Positions 40,305-49,806 of a DNA stretch of 64,000 nucleotides are shown here, one piece after another (position 1 is the first letter of the stretch; each line of letters begins with the position of its first letter). Made by a program: the position numbers and the translations under genes. The DNA is from Paenirhodobacter hankyongi (GTDB taxonomy: Bacteria; Pseudomonadota; Alphaproteobacteria; Rhodobacterales; Rhodobacteraceae): assembly GCF_003664585.1 (NCBI RefSeq), contig NZ_RCHI01000006.1:124001-188000 (forward strand), written 5' to 3'. Under the pieces are notes generated by a model. That model was not told where the DNA came from and searched no databases. It saw nothing but the letters and a program-made list of their open reading frames with translations.

Positions 40305-41165
40305 TCAGCCGGGCAGCAGCACCCGGCCGGCCGCCGCCCGCATCGCGCGGGTGAGCGGGGCGAGGGGGCCTGCAAGCCGGCGTGCGCTTTGCCAGTAAAG
40401 CGCCACGGCGAGCGGTTCGGGGGCAAGCGCCGCGAGCCGGCCCGCCGCGATTGCGCCGCGCACCAGCACCTCGGGGTTCATCCCCCAGCCAAGGCCCAGT
40501 TCCGCCGCCTCGACGAAGGCGGTGGTGGAGGCGATGCGATGCGCGCGCAGCGGCGGGCTCTCGCCCGTCACCTGCCGCAGCCAGGCCGCCTGCAACCCGT
40601 CCTTCTCGTTGAAGACCAGCGCCGGCGCACGGGCCAGCGCCGCGGTGCTGAGCCCCTCCGGGAAATGCCGTGCGATGAAGGCGGGGGAGGCAGTCGCAAG
40701 ATAGCGCAGCGCGCCGAGCGGGCGCACGTCGCAGCCCGGCACCGCCCGCGCCGAGGATGTCACCGCCGCCACCACCTCGCCGCGGCGCAGCCAGTCGGCG
40801 GAATGGTCCTGATCGTCGATCACCAGATCGAAGAGCCGGTCGGGCACCGCGGCAAGCGCCGGCAGCACCCAGGTCGCCAGACTGTCGGCATTGACCGCGA
40901 TGCGCAGCACCGGCGGCGCCTCGGGCGGGGTCAGCTCGGCCTCGAGCAGGGCCACCGCCTCGGCGTGGCGCGCCAGGCGCAGCCCCGCCTCGGTGCCGGT
41001 GCAAGGCGTGCCGCGCACGACCAACACCGCGCCCATCCGGTCCTCGAGCGTGCGGATGCGTTGCGACACCGCCGAGGGGGTGACATGCAGCCGCGCCGCC
41101 GCCGCCTCGAAGGAGCCGGTGGCAAGCACGGCCGAAAGCGCCTCGAGCGCGGCATAGTCGAACAT
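40305..41165 (-). CDS. LysR regulator LysG/ArgP of the lysine/arginine exporter
   Basis: A 286-residue LysR protein of the ArgP/LysG subgroup, which senses lysine or arginine and switches on the exporter gene. The HTH is at residues 3-60 (FDYAALEALSAVLATGSFE, LHVTPSAVSQRIRTLEDRMG). The effector domain has the ArgP-type IAVNADSLATWVLPAL and FNEKDGLQAAWL segments. The ATG at 41165 has GAAGGA 7 bases upstream; the one at 41171 would sit on the ribosome site. It is divergent from lysE, 80 bases apart, with a TTCAG-N5-CTGAA dyad between them. Confidence 0.88.
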   Translation of the reverse strand: MFDYAALEALSAVLATGSFEAAAARLHVTPSAVSQRIRTLEDRMGAVLVVRGTPCTGTEAGLRLARHAEAVALLEAELTPPEAPPVLRIAVNADSLATWVLPALAAVPDRLFDLVIDDQDHSADWLRRGEVVAAVTSSARAVPGCDVRPLGALRYLATASPAFIARHFPEGLSTAALARAPALVFNEKDGLQAAWLRQVTGESPPLRAHRIASTTAFVEAAELGLGWGMNPEVLVRGAIAAGRLAALAPEPLAVALYWQSARRLAGPLAPLTRAMRAAAGRVLLPG

Positions 41166-41193
41166 AAGCATTCCTTCATCTGGATTAGATCAA

Positions 41194-41208
41194 TTCAGTA
41201 GCGCTGAA
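41194..41208. promoter_or_regulatory. Dyad in the lysG-lysE control region
   Basis: TTCAG-TAGCG-CTGAA, a perfect 5-bp inverted repeat placed 37-51 bases before the lysE start. This is a typical position and shape for a LysR-type regulatory site (T-N11-A). Confidence 0.5.
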
Positions 41209-41245
41209 GGCGCGACCATGCGAGGGAATTCGCCGGAGGTGCCCG

Positions 41246-41863
41246 ATGACCCAATCTCTCGTTGCCGCGCTGGCGGGCTTTCGCCTTGGCCTTGGCCTGA
41301 TCGTCGCGATCGGCGCGCAGAATGCCTTCGTGCTGCGCCAGGGGCTGCGGCGCGAGCATGTGTTCGCGGTGGCGCTCTTCTGTGCGCTGTCGGATGCGGT
41401 GCTGATCGCGCTTGGCGTCGCGGGCTTTGCCGCGGTGACGGCGCGGCTGCCGTGGCTGGCCGAGGCGCTGCGCTGGGGCGGTGTCGCCTTCCTCGGCTGG
41501 TATGCGATCCGCGCCGCGCGCGCGGCCTGGGTGGGCGGCGCGGCGCTTGATGCGGGGCAGGGGGCGGCGCCGTCGCTGGCCGCGGTGCTGGCGACCGTGG
41601 CCGCGCTGACCTGGGCGAACCCGCATGTCTGGCTGGATACCGTGGTGCTTCTGGGCGCGGTCTCGGCGCAGTTCCCGGGCGAGGGGCTGGCCTTCGGCGC
41701 GGGGGCGGCGACGGCCTCGGTCCTGTTCTTCTTTGCGCTCGCCTATGGCGCGCGGCTGCTCGCGCCGCTCTTCGCCCGGCCGGCGGCCTGGCGGCTCCTT
41801 GATGCGGGCGTCGCGCTGATCCTCGCCTCGGTCGCGGCGCGGCTCGCCCTGGGCGGCGTGTAA
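41246..41863 (+). CDS. LysE/ArgO family amino-acid exporter
   Basis: A 205-residue exporter of basic amino acids with 5-6 hydrophobic spans. The family start FRLGLGLIVAIGAQNAFVLRQGL (residues about 12-34) is diagnostic, as is TWANPHVWLDTVVLLGAVSAQ in the middle. It exports lysine and/or arginine when the internal level is high, under control of the divergent LysG/ArgP-type regulator. GGAGGTGCCCG precedes the ATG. The DMT transporter gene follows after 50 bases. Confidence 0.9.
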   Translation: MTQSLVAALAGFRLGLGLIVAIGAQNAFVLRQGLRREHVFAVALFCALSDAVLIALGVAGFAAVTARLPWLAEALRWGGVAFLGWYAIRAARAAWVGGAALDAGQGAAPSLAAVLATVAALTWANPHVWLDTVVLLGAVSAQFPGEGLAFGAGAATASVLFFFALAYGARLLAPLFARPAAWRLLDAGVALILASVAARLALGGV

Positions 41864-41913
41864 GCATACAATCGCGGCCTTGCGGCCGTCTGTCGCAGGT
41901 CGCAGAAAAGGGC

Positions 41914-42834
41914 ATGAGCACGACATCCGCCCCCGCTTTCGATGGACAGGACCGCCCGGTACAGGGCGTTCTGTGGATGCTGGCCACCACGCTCAGCTTC
42001 ACCGGGGTGAATGTGATCGTGCATTTCCTGGGCTCGACGGTGCCGGCGGCGCAAAGCTCGTTCATCCGCTTCCTCTGGGGCTGGGTCTTCGTCGCCCCGG
42101 CGATCGTGCAGATCGCGCGCAGCCGCTTTCCGGCGCGGGTCTGGGCGCTGTTCGGGCTGCGCGGTTTCCTGCAGGCGACGGCGGTGTTGCTGTGGTTCTA
42201 TGCGATGGCGCGGATCCCGATCGCCGATGTCACCGCGATCGGCTATCTCAACCCGATCGTGGTGACGATCGGCGGCGCGCTTCTGCTCGGCGAGGGCTTT
42301 GCCTGGCGGCGCGGACTTGCCGTGGCGGTGGCGATCCTCGGCGCGCTGATCATCCTGCGCCCCGGTGTCCGCGAGGTGGCGCCGGGCCATCTGGCGCAGC
42401 TGTGCGCCGCCTTCTTCTTCGGCATCGCCTATCTGGTGATGAAGCGGCTCACCACGCTTGCCCCGGCGAGCGTCGTGGTGGCGATGATGACGGTGATGGT
42501 CACGCTTTACCTCGCGCCTTTCGCGTTTGCGGTGTGGAAGCCGATGACACTGCCCGAGGTCGCCTGGCTTGGTGCCACCGCCGCTTTCGCGACGCTCGGC
42601 CATTACTGCATGACCCGCGCCTTTGCCGCGGCACCGGTTGCCGTCACCCAGCCGGTGGCCTTCCTGCAGCTGGTCTGGGCGGCGTTGGCGGGGGCGCTCT
42701 TCTTTGGCGAGCGCATCGACCCCTGGGTCATTCTGGGCGGCGCGCTGATCATCGGCGCGATCAGCTACATGACCTGGCGCGAGGCACAGCTGAAGCGCCG
42801 CGCCACGCCGAGCGTGCCCGAGACCAAGGTCTGA
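41914..42834 (+). CDS. DMT/EamA family transporter
   Basis: A 306-residue, ten-span drug/metabolite transporter with two EamA repeats (residues about 17-150 and 160-290: FIRFLWGWVFVAPAI, ATAVLLWFYAMARIPIADVT, and AAPVAVTQPVAFLQLVWAALAG). The FGERIDPWVILGGALIIGA ending is typical. The substrate is unknown; amino acids, metabolites or S-adenosylmethionine are known for relatives. There is no strong ribosome site. A terminator that includes the repeat element (42890-42970) follows and separates it from convergent choV. Confidence 0.85.
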   Translation: MSTTSAPAFDGQDRPVQGVLWMLATTLSFTGVNVIVHFLGSTVPAAQSSFIRFLWGWVFVAPAIVQIARSRFPARVWALFGLRGFLQATAVLLWFYAMARIPIADVTAIGYLNPIVVTIGGALLLGEGFAWRRGLAVAVAILGALIILRPGVREVAPGHLAQLCAAFFFGIAYLVMKRLTTLAPASVVVAMMTVMVTLYLAPFAFAVWKPMTLPEVAWLGATAAFATLGHYCMTRAFAAAPVAVTQPVAFLQLVWAALAGALFFGERIDPWVILGGALIIGAISYMTWREAQLKRRATPSVPETKV

Positions 42835-42889
42835 CCCGGGACTGAGCGCCCGGCACCGGTGCATGCCCCCGCCGTCGCGCGCGGATCTG

Positions 42890-42970
42890 GCCCAGGAAAA
42901 AGCCGGGTCCGAACAGCAAAACCCCCCGTCCGGGATGCGAACGGGGGGCTTTTTCCTGGCAGAAATACTT
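42890..42970. repeat. Repeat element F, wrapped around a terminator
   Basis: CTTTTTCCTGGCAGAAATACTT (42949-42970) matches the right arm of element E at 19 of 22 bases. A shorter inverted piece GCCCAGGAAAAAGCC (42890-42904) faces it. Between them sits the terminator hairpin, whose T-run is supplied by the element itself. Confidence 0.6.
42922..42955. terminator. Terminator between DMT transporter and choV
   Basis: CCCCCCGT, 11-base loop, ACGGGGGG, then CTTTTT. An A-run (CAAAA) on the left also makes it usable from the other strand. Confidence 0.85.
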
Positions 42971-42976
42971 GGGCCC

Positions 42977-44014
42977 TCAGCCGGCTGCGCTGCCCTGCGG
43001 CGCGATGAGCCGGGCGAGCACGCCTTGCCGGGTGATCCGGCGCCCGCCCTCGATCGCCACGGCATCGACGGCGCAAAGCTGCTCCATCACCGTCTTCACC
43101 GGCGTGTCGGGCGAAAGCGGTGTGCCCTCGGCCGGGCCCGGCTCGGCCAGGTCATCGGCGGTCAGCACGCCCAGCGGGTTCATGTGCGCGACGAAATCGG
43201 CAACGTAATCGTCGACCGGGTTGGCGATGATCTCGTGCGCGGTGCCGCATTGCACGATCCGCCCGCCCTCCATCAGCGCGATCCGGTTGCCGAGCTTGAA
43301 CGCCTCGTCGAGGTCGTGGCTGACGAAGATGATGGTGCGGTGCAGTTTCGCCTGCAGCTCGAGCAGTTCATCCTGCAGCTTCGCCCGGATCAGCGGATCG
43401 AGCGCCGAGAAGGGTTCGTCCATCAGGAGAATCGGCGCCTCGGTGGCGAAGGCGCGGGCAAGGCCCACGCGCTGCTGCATGCCGCCCGAAAGCTCGCCCA
43501 CCTTGCGGTTCGCCCAGTCCGACAGCCCGACGAGGGCAAGCTGTGCATCGACCTTCGCCTGTCGCTCGGCCGGTTTGATCCCGGCGAGTTCGAGCCCGAG
43601 GCCGACATTCTCGCGCACCGTGCGCCAGGGCAGCAGGCCGAATTGCTGGAACACCATCGCGACGCGGGTCAGCCGCAACCGGCGCAGCGTCGCGGCATCG
43701 GCATGGGTGACCGAGGTGAGCGTGGTGTCGCCATCGAGGATGCGCACCTCGCCGCGGCAGACCGGGTTCAGGGCGTTCACCGCGCGCAGGAGTGTCGACT
43801 TGCCCGAGCCCGAGAGGCCCATCAGCACGAGGATCTCGCCCTCGGCGACCTTCAGCGAGCAATCGTGCACGCCCAGCACCTGGCGCGTGGCGTTCTTCAC
43901 TTCGGCGCGGCTCTGGCCCGCATCCATCAGCGGCAGCGCCGCCTGAGGCGCGTCGCCGAAGACGATCGAGACCTTGTCGAATTCGACGGCAATGCGACGG
44001 GGGGTATCGCTCAT
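42977..44014 (-). CDS. choV: Choline ABC transporter ATP-binding protein ChoV
   Basis: A 345-residue ATPase of the quaternary-amine importer family. Walker A GLSGSGKST (residues 66-74), Q-loop MVFQQFGLLPWRTV, signature LSGGMQQRVGLARA, Walker B ILLMDEPFSALDP, switch His in FVSHDLDEA; a C-terminal CBS-like tail (from about 270) is present but short. It overlaps choW by ATGA (44011-44014). With ChoX and ChoW it imports choline for oxidation by BetA/BetB encoded on the other side of choX. Confidence 0.92.
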   Translation of the reverse strand: MSDTPRRIAVEFDKVSIVFGDAPQAALPLMDAGQSRAEVKNATRQVLGVHDCSLKVAEGEILVLMGLSGSGKSTLLRAVNALNPVCRGEVRILDGDTTLTSVTHADAATLRRLRLTRVAMVFQQFGLLPWRTVRENVGLGLELAGIKPAERQAKVDAQLALVGLSDWANRKVGELSGGMQQRVGLARAFATEAPILLMDEPFSALDPLIRAKLQDELLELQAKLHRTIIFVSHDLDEAFKLGNRIALMEGGRIVQCGTAHEIIANPVDDYVADFVAHMNPLGVLTADDLAEPGPAEGTPLSPDTPVKTVMEQLCAVDAVAIEGGRRITRQGVLARLIAPQGSAAG

Positions 44015-44847
44015 TTCCGGGCCTCCCGGCGCAGCATGCGGTCAAGGATGATGGCGACCACGACGATGATGAAGCCCGACTCGAAGCCGAGCGCGGTGTT
44101 GACCGAGTTGAGCGCCCGCACGACCGGCACGCCAAGCCCGTTCGCGCCGACGAGGGCGGCGATCACCACCATCGAGAGCGAGAGCATGATCGTCTGGTTC
44201 AGCCCCGCCATGATCTGCGGCGTGGCCCAGGGCAGTTCCACCTTCCACAGCACCTGGCGCGGCGTGGCGCCGAAGGCGCGGGCGGCCTCGAGCAGCGACT
44301 CGGGCGTCGAGACGACGCCGAGATGGGTCAGCCGGATCGGGGCCGGCAGCACGAAGATCACCGTGGCGATCAGCCCGGGCACCATGCCGATGCCGAAGAA
44401 CACGATCGCCGGGATCAGATAGACGAAGGTCGGCAGGGTCTGCATCAGGTCGAGCACCGGCTGCAGCGCCTTGAACAGGCGCGGGCGGTGCGCGGCGGCG
44501 ATGCCGATCGGCACGCCGATCGCCATGCACACGACACAGGCCGACAGCACCAGCGTCAGGCTCTCCATCGTCGCCTTCCAGTAGCCCTGGTTGAGGATGA
44601 ACAGGAACCCCGCGAAGACCAGCGCGGTGGTGCGCCAGCTGCGCTGCACCAGCCAGGTGATCGCGGTGAACACCCCGGCCACGATCAGCGGATGTGGTGT
44701 TTCGAGCACCCACAGGATGCCGTCAATCAGCGCCTGCATCATTGCGGCGAGCGTGTCGAAGAAGCCGCCGGCATTGTCCTTGAGCCAGTCGAAGATGGTC
44801 TTCGCCACCTTGCCGACCGGAATCTTGTTGGCTGTAAGCCAATCCAT
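44011..44847 (-). CDS. choW: Choline ABC transporter permease ChoW
   Basis: A 278-residue inner-membrane permease with six to seven spans and the EAA loop EAARAFGATPRQVLWKVELP that contacts ChoV. The MQTLPTFVYLIPAIVFFGIG segment is typical of ProW/ChoW permeases. GAAGGGAGA precedes the ATG. It lies 73 bases after choX, and a perfect 11-bp hairpin lies between them, while its stop overlaps choV. Such an arrangement usually gives more binding protein than permease. Confidence 0.93.
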   Translation of the reverse strand: MDWLTANKIPVGKVAKTIFDWLKDNAGGFFDTLAAMMQALIDGILWVLETPHPLIVAGVFTAITWLVQRSWRTTALVFAGFLFILNQGYWKATMESLTLVLSACVVCMAIGVPIGIAAAHRPRLFKALQPVLDLMQTLPTFVYLIPAIVFFGIGMVPGLIATVIFVLPAPIRLTHLGVVSTPESLLEAARAFGATPRQVLWKVELPWATPQIMAGLNQTIMLSLSMVVIAALVGANGLGVPVVRALNSVNTALGFESGFIIVVVAIILDRMLRREARK

Positions 44848-44881
44848 CGCGCGATCTCCCTTCGCCGCGGTTGGATGGAGG

Positions 44882-44906
44882 GGCCCTTCCGGAGGCCGGA
44901 AGGGCC
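44882..44906 (-). other. Intercistronic hairpin between choX and choW
   Basis: GGCCCTTCCGG-AGG-CCGGAAGGGCC: perfect 11-bp stem, 3-base loop, without T-run. It may protect the choX 3' end or partially stop transcription, setting binding protein above permease. Confidence 0.6.
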
Positions 44907-44920
44907 GGCGAGTGCTGCGC

Positions 44921-45850
44921 TTATTTCAGCGCGCTGGCGACGGCGGCCGTGGCGTCGCCGCCGTCCTTGGTCGTCACGCCGTCGAGCCAGGGGGTCACGA
45001 CATCGGGATGGGCGGCAAGCCATTCCTTCGCGGCCGCGGCGGGCTCTTCTCCGCCGTCGAGGATCTTGCCCATGATCTCGTTTTCCATCGGCAGCGAGAA
45101 GGACAGGTTCTTCAGGAACTTGCCGACGTTCGGGCAGTCCGTGACATAGCCCTTGCGAACGTTGGTGTCGACCACCGCACCGCCGAAATCGGGGCCGAAG
45201 AAGTCGTCGCCGCCGGCCAGATAGGTCATCTTGAAATTGGCGTTCATCGGGTGCGGTTCCCAGCCGAGGAAGACCACCGGCTTGCCAGCCTTGTCGGCGC
45301 GCGCGACCTGGGCCAGCATCCCCTGTTCCGAGCTTTCGACCAGTTCGAAGCCCTTCAGGTGGAAGGCGTCGCCCTCGAGCATGTCGAGGATCAGCCGGTT
45401 GCCGTCATTGCCCGGCTCGATGCCATAGATCTTGCCGTCGAGGTCGGCCTTGTGCGCGGCGAGATCGGCAAAGTCCTTGATCCCGAGCGCGGCGCCCGCG
45501 GCATTGGTCGCAAGGGTGTATTTCGCGCCGGTCAGGTTGGTGCGCACCGTCTCGACCGTGCCGTCCTCGCGATAGGGCGCAAGGTCCGCCTCCATCGAGG
45601 GCATCCAGTTGCCGAGGAACACATCGACGTCGCCCGAGGCGAGCGCAGAATAGGTCACCGGCACCGAGAGCACCTTGATGTCGGTCTCGTAGCCGAGCGC
45701 CTGCAGCACGGTGGTCGCAACGGCGGTCGTCGAGGTGATGTCGGTCCAGCCGACATCCGAGAAGGTCACCTTGTCGCAACCCGCAGCCACGGCGCCCGAG
45801 GCAAGGGCGAGCGTGGCGGTGCCGGCCAGAAGAAGGGAACGAAGGATCAT
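44921..45850 (-). CDS. choX: Choline-binding periplasmic protein ChoX
   Basis: A 309-residue substrate-binding protein with a signal peptide (cleavage near ASGAVAAG/C) and the quaternary-amine-binding fold (OpuAC). The choline cage aromatic and acidic residues typical of ChoX are seen in VGWTDITSTTAVATTVLQALG, VFLGNWMPSMEADLAPY, and VFLGWEPHPMNANFKM; the CDKV...TDCPN cysteines may form the family disulfide. GGGAGACCAAC precedes the ATG. It is the first gene of choX-choW-choV and divergent from betI, with a BetI-like palindrome between. Confidence 0.93.
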   Translation of the reverse strand: MILRSLLLAGTATLALASGAVAAGCDKVTFSDVGWTDITSTTAVATTVLQALGYETDIKVLSVPVTYSALASGDVDVFLGNWMPSMEADLAPYREDGTVETVRTNLTGAKYTLATNAAGAALGIKDFADLAAHKADLDGKIYGIEPGNDGNRLILDMLEGDAFHLKGFELVESSEQGMLAQVARADKAGKPVVFLGWEPHPMNANFKMTYLAGGDDFFGPDFGGAVVDTNVRKGYVTDCPNVGKFLKNLSFSLPMENEIMGKILDGGEEPAAAAKEWLAAHPDVVTPWLDGVTTKDGGDATAAVASALK

Positions 45851-45895
45851 GTTGGTCTCCCGTTGGTAGCCCAGATTCAGGGTCAGGCGTTTTTG

Positions 45896-45914
45896 TTGAT
45901 TGACGAGTCAATAA
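45896..45914. promoter_or_regulatory. BetI-type operator between choX and betI
   Basis: TTGATTGACGAGTCAATAA contains the perfect palindrome ATTGAC-GA-GTCAAT (45899-45912). It resembles the E. coli BetI site (TTGATTGGACGTTCAAT as I recall it) and lies 46 bases from choX and 54 from betI, suited to repress both directions until choline arrives. Confidence 0.65.
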
Positions 45915-45967
45915 ACTTGCCTGTAGCTCCGGATGGCAAGGACTTTTTTCAAGGTGGGTCGCAAACC

Positions 45968-46549
45968 ATGCCGAAGCTGGGGGCAGAGCCTATTCGACGG
46001 GCAGCACTGGTGAAAGCCACGATCGAGACGGTGGGCGAGGCGGGCTCGCTTGAAGTCACGGTCGCGCAGATCGCGCGGCGGGCGGGGATGAGCTCGGCGC
46101 TGGCGCATCATTACTTCGGCTCGAAGGAACAGATCTTCCTTGCCGCGATGCGCTCGATCCTGACGCTCTATGGCGCCGAGGTGCGCGGGGCGCTCTCGAC
46201 CGCGACGACGGCCGAGAGCCGGCTGCGCGCGATCGTCTCGGGCAGCTTCGCACCGGGCAGCTTCCGCCGCGAGACGATCTCGGCCTGGCTGAACTTCTAC
46301 GTTCTGGCGCAGACCCTGCCCGAGGCGCACCGGCTGCTGCGGGTCTATCAGCGCCGTCTGCGCTCGAACCTGCGCCACGAGCTGCGCCCGCTGGTGGGCG
46401 CGCGGGCCGAGGCGGTGGCGCGCGGTCTGGGCGCGCTGATCGACGGCGTCTATATCCGCGCGGCGCTGGCCGACGGCGCGCCGGACCGGGCCTATGCCCT
46501 GAAAATCGTTACGGAATATCTGGATCGTGAACTGGAGGTGCGGGGATGA
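45968..46549 (+). CDS. betI: TetR-family choline-responsive repressor BetI
   Basis: A 193-residue TetR repressor. The HTH lies at residues about 12-55 ([40 protein letters not shown]), followed by a helical ligand domain with [27 protein letters not shown] and the BetI-like [13 protein letters not shown]. The ATG at 45968 has AAGGTGGG upstream; longer frames overlap choX. Its stop overlaps the betB start in ATGA, so repressor and enzyme are co-translated. The usual betC (choline sulfatase) of many Rhodobacteraceae is missing. Confidence 0.9.
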   Translation: MPKLGAEPIRRAALVKATIETVGEAGSLEVTVAQIARRAGMSSALAHHYFGSKEQIFLAAMRSILTLYGAEVRGALSTATTAESRLRAIVSGSFAPGSFRRETISAWLNFYVLAQTLPEAHRLLRVYQRRLRSNLRHELRPLVGARAEAVARGLGALIDGVYIRAALADGAPDRAYALKIVTEYLDRELEVRG

Positions 46550-47997
46550 AGGCACAACCGAAGGCAAGCCATTTCGTCAATGGCGACTGGCTCGAGGACA
46601 CGGCCGGGGCGCCGATCGAGGTGATCTATCCGGGCACCGGCGAGGTCATCGCGCGGCTGCATGCGGCGACGCCTGCGGTGCTCGAGGCGGCGATTGCGGG
46701 CGCGGTCGCGGCGCAGGCAGACTGGGGCCGGCGCCGTCCCATCGAGCGGGCGCGGGTGCTGATGAAGGCGGTCGAGATCATCCGCGCGCGGGGCGAGGAG
46801 CTGGCGCTCCTCGAGACCCTCGACACCGGCAAGCCGATCCAGGAAACGCGCGTCGCCGACTGGCCCTCGGGCGCCGATGCGCTCGAATATTTCGCCGGGC
46901 TCGCGCCCACGGTGACCGGCGAGACGATCCCGCTGGGTGGTGATTTCGCCTATACGATTCGCGAGCCACTGGGTGTGTGCGCGGGCATCGGCGCATGGAA
47001 TTACCCCAGCCAGATTGCCTGTTGGAAAGCCGCGCCGGCGCTCGCGCTTGGCAATGCGATGGTGTTCAAACCCTCGGAAGTCACGCCGCTCGGCGCGCTG
47101 AAACTTGCCGAGATTTTGATCGAGGCCGGGATGCCCGCGGGTCTCTTCAACGTCGTGCAGGGGCGCGGCGAGGTCGGCGCGGCGCTGGCGACCGATTCGC
47201 GAATCGCCAAGGTCTCGCTCACCGGCTCGGTGCCGACCGGGGCCACGGTCTATGCCGCGGCGGCCGCCGGGATGAAGCACGTGACGATGGAGCTGGGCGG
47301 CAAGTCGCCGCTGATCGTCTTCGAGGACGCCGATCTCGACAGCGCGGTGGGCGCCGCGATGCTGGGGAATTTCTATTCCTCGGGGCAGATCTGCTCGAAC
47401 GGCACGCGGGTCTTCGTGCAGCGCTCGGTGAAGGAGGCGTTCCTGAGCCGGCTCGCCGCGCGCACGGCGAAGATCGTCGCCGGCGATCCGCTGGCCGAGG
47501 ACACGCAGTTCGGGCCGCTGGTCTCGGCCGCGCAGCACGAGAAGGTGCTGGGCTATATCGAGAAGGCCAGGGCCGAGGGCGCGCGGCTCGTCTGCGGCGG
47601 GTCCGCCGGCAACGAGGGGCCGCTTTTCGTGCAGCCCACCGTTTTCGCCGATGTCACCGACGCGATGACGCTCGCGCGCGAGGAGGTCTTCGGCCCGGTG
47701 ATGGCGGTGCTTGATTTCGAGACCGAGGACGAGGTGATCGCGCGCGCGAACGGCACCGAATTCGGGCTGGCGGCGGGGGTCTTCACTGCCGATCTCGCCC
47801 GCGGGCATCGGGTGATCGGGCAGCTTCAGGCCGGCACCTGCTGGATCAACGCCTACAACCTGACCCCGGTCGAGATGCCCTTCGGGGCGGTCAAGGCTTC
47901 GGGCCTCGGGCGCGAGAACTCGCGTGCGGCGGTCGAGCATTACACCCAGGTGAAAGCGGTCTACGTCGGCACCGGGCCGGTCGACAGCCCCTATTGA
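46546..47997 (+). CDS. betB: Betaine-aldehyde dehydrogenase BetB
   Basis: BetB oxidises betaine aldehyde to glycine betaine with NAD(P)+. The 483-residue aldehyde dehydrogenase shows the cofactor fold [18 protein letters not shown], the general base Glu in [12 protein letters not shown] and the nucleophilic Cys in [15 protein letters not shown], plus [21 protein letters not shown], a BetB-typical phrase. It starts by ATGA overlap with betI. Repeat copy C lies between its stop and betA. Confidence 0.95.
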   Translation: MKAQPKASHFVNGDWLEDTAGAPIEVIYPGTGEVIARLHAATPAVLEAAIAGAVAAQADWGRRRPIERARVLMKAVEIIRARGEELALLETLDTGKPIQETRVADWPSGADALEYFAGLAPTVTGETIPLGGDFAYTIREPLGVCAGIGAWNYPSQIACWKAAPALALGNAMVFKPSEVTPLGALKLAEILIEAGMPAGLFNVVQGRGEVGAALATDSRIAKVSLTGSVPTGATVYAAAAAGMKHVTMELGGKSPLIVFEDADLDSAVGAAMLGNFYSSGQICSNGTRVFVQRSVKEAFLSRLAARTAKIVAGDPLAEDTQFGPLVSAAQHEKVLGYIEKARAEGARLVCGGSAGNEGPLFVQPTVFADVTDAMTLAREEVFGPVMAVLDFETEDEVIARANGTEFGLAAGVFTADLARGHRVIGQLQAGTCWINAYNLTPVEMPFGAVKASGLGRENSRAAVEHYTQVKAVYVGTGPVDSPY

Positions 47998-48020
47998 GCG
48001 GTGGCCCGGGACGGGGACGT

Positions 48021-48067
48021 CCGGGGGCGCCGCCCCCGGGCCCCCGAGGTATTTCGGGCAAGATGAA
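48021..48067 (+). repeat. Structured intergenic repeat, copy C
   Basis: Hairpin CCGGGGGC-GCC-GCCCCCGG (48021-48039), then GCCCCCGAGGTATTTCGGG and CAAGATGAA to 48067. It lies inside the betB-betA gap, 30 bases before betA, so it is probably transcribed within the operon. Confidence 0.75.
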
Positions 48068-48096
48068 CAGGGGCCCCGGGCCCGGAGGGATGCGTG

Positions 48097-49752
48097 ATGG
48101 AAGCGGATTATGTGATCGTCGGGGCGGGCTCGGGTGGTTCGGCGCTGGCCTACCGGCTGACCGAAGCCGGGCACAAGGTGGTGATCGTCGAGCATGGCGG
48201 CTCGGACGCGGGGCCGTTCATCCAGATGCCGGCGGCGCTGTCCTATCCGATGAACATGGCGCTCTATGACTGGGGCATGAAGAGCGAGCCCGAGCCGGGC
48301 CTTGGCAACCGGTCGCTGGTGACGCCGCGCGGCAAGGTGATCGGCGGCTCGTCCTCGATCAACGGCATGGTCTTCGTGCGCGGGCACGCCTGCGATTTCG
48401 ACCATTGGGCGGAGAGCGGCGCGACGGGGTGGAGCTATGCCGACGTGCTGCCCTATTTCAAGCGCATGGAAAACTGGCATGGCGGCGATGACGGCGGCGA
48501 TGCCGCCTGGCGCGGCCATTCCGGGCCGCTGCATGTCACCCGTGGCCCGCGTGCAAATCCGCTCTTCGGCGCCTTCGTCGAGGCGGGCGCGCAGGCGGGC
48601 TATCCGGTGACCGGTGATTACAACGGCCGTCAGCAGGAAGGCTTCGGCGCGATGGAGGCGACGATCTGGCAGGGGCGGCGCTGGTCGGCGGCCAATGCCT
48701 ATCTGCGCCCGGCGCTGAAGGGCGGCAATCTGACCATCCTGCGCGGCCTTGCCCGGCGCGTGGTGATCGAGGACGGGCGCGCCGTGGGCGTCGAATACGA
48801 GCGCGGCGGCAAGGTCGAGGTGCTGCGCGCGCGCGCCGAGGTGGTGCTGGCGGCAAGCTCGCTCAACACGCCGAAGCTCTTGATGCTGTCGGGCATCGGG
48901 CCGGCGGCGCATCTGGCCGGGCACGGCATTGCGGTGGTGGCGGACCGGCCCGGTGTGGGGGCGAACCTGCAAGACCACCTCGAGGTCTACATGCAGTTCG
49001 CAGCAAAACAGCCGGTGACGCTTTACAAATACTGGAACCTCTGGGGCAAGGCGGCGATCGGCGCGCAATGGCTTTTGACGAAGCGCGGTCTCGGCGCCTC
49101 GAACCAGTTCGAGGCCTGCGGCTTCATCCGCTCGGACGCCGGGGTGAAATACCCCGACATCCAGTATCACTTCCTGCCGATCGCGGTGCGCTATGACGGG
49201 CGCGCGGCGGCCGAGGGGCATGGCTTCCAGGTCCATGTCGGGCCGATGCGGTCGAAGTCGCGCGGGGCGGTCACCCTGCGCTCGGCCGATCCGCGCGAGA
49301 ACCCGGTGATCCGCTTCAATTACATGTCGCACCCCGACGACTGGGCCGAATTCCGCAAGTGCATCCGCCTGACGCGCGAGATCTTCGCCCAGCCGGCGAT
49401 GGCCGGTCATGTGAAGCACGAGATCCAGCCGGGACGGGCCGTCGCCTCGGATGACGAGATCGACGGCTTCATCCGCGAACATGCCGAGAGCGCCTTCCAC
49501 CCCTGCGGCACGGCGCGGATGGGGCGGGCGGACGACCCGATGGCGGTGGTCGATCCGGAGGGGCGGGTGATCGGCGTGCGGGGCCTGCGCGTCGCCGACA
49601 GCTCGGTCTTCCCGCGCATCACCAACGGCAACCTGAACGGGCCCTCGATCATGACCGGCGAGAAGATGGCCGATCACATCTTGGGGCGGCGCCTTCCCGC
49701 CGAGAATCTCGAACCCTGGGTCAACCCCGCCTGGGGCCACGCGCAGCGGTAA
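48097..49752 (+). CDS. betA: Choline dehydrogenase BetA
   Basis: BetA is the FAD-dependent, membrane-associated GMC oxidoreductase that oxidises choline to betaine aldehyde. The 551-residue protein has the FAD site [17 protein letters not shown] (residues 4-20), the GMC signatures [20 protein letters not shown] and [19 protein letters not shown], and the active-site His in [11 protein letters not shown] followed by the Asn of [16 protein letters not shown] lies 7 bases before the ATG at 48097; GTG at 48094 is an alternative. It lies 99 bases after betB with repeat C between. Confidence 0.95.
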   Translation: MEADYVIVGAGSGGSALAYRLTEAGHKVVIVEHGGSDAGPFIQMPAALSYPMNMALYDWGMKSEPEPGLGNRSLVTPRGKVIGGSSSINGMVFVRGHACDFDHWAESGATGWSYADVLPYFKRMENWHGGDDGGDAAWRGHSGPLHVTRGPRANPLFGAFVEAGAQAGYPVTGDYNGRQQEGFGAMEATIWQGRRWSAANAYLRPALKGGNLTILRGLARRVVIEDGRAVGVEYERGGKVEVLRARAEVVLAASSLNTPKLLMLSGIGPAAHLAGHGIAVVADRPGVGANLQDHLEVYMQFAAKQPVTLYKYWNLWGKAAIGAQWLLTKRGLGASNQFEACGFIRSDAGVKYPDIQYHFLPIAVRYDGRAAAEGHGFQVHVGPMRSKSRGAVTLRSADPRENPVIRFNYMSHPDDWAEFRKCIRLTREIFAQPAMAGHVKHEIQPGRAVASDDEIDGFIREHAESAFHPCGTARMGRADDPMAVVDPEGRVIGVRGLRVADSSVFPRITNGNLNGPSIMTGEKMADHILGRRLPAENLEPWVNPAWGHAQR

Positions 49753-49806
49753 GGTGGCCCACAGGATCTGGCTTGCATCCCGGGGGCGTTCCGCCATATC
49801 TGGGGC

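Noticed and set aside
46492-49797. Open reading frame of 1101 codons antisense to betB and betA
   Set aside because: Shadow of two well-identified genes; Arg/His/Asp-rich sequence without domain.
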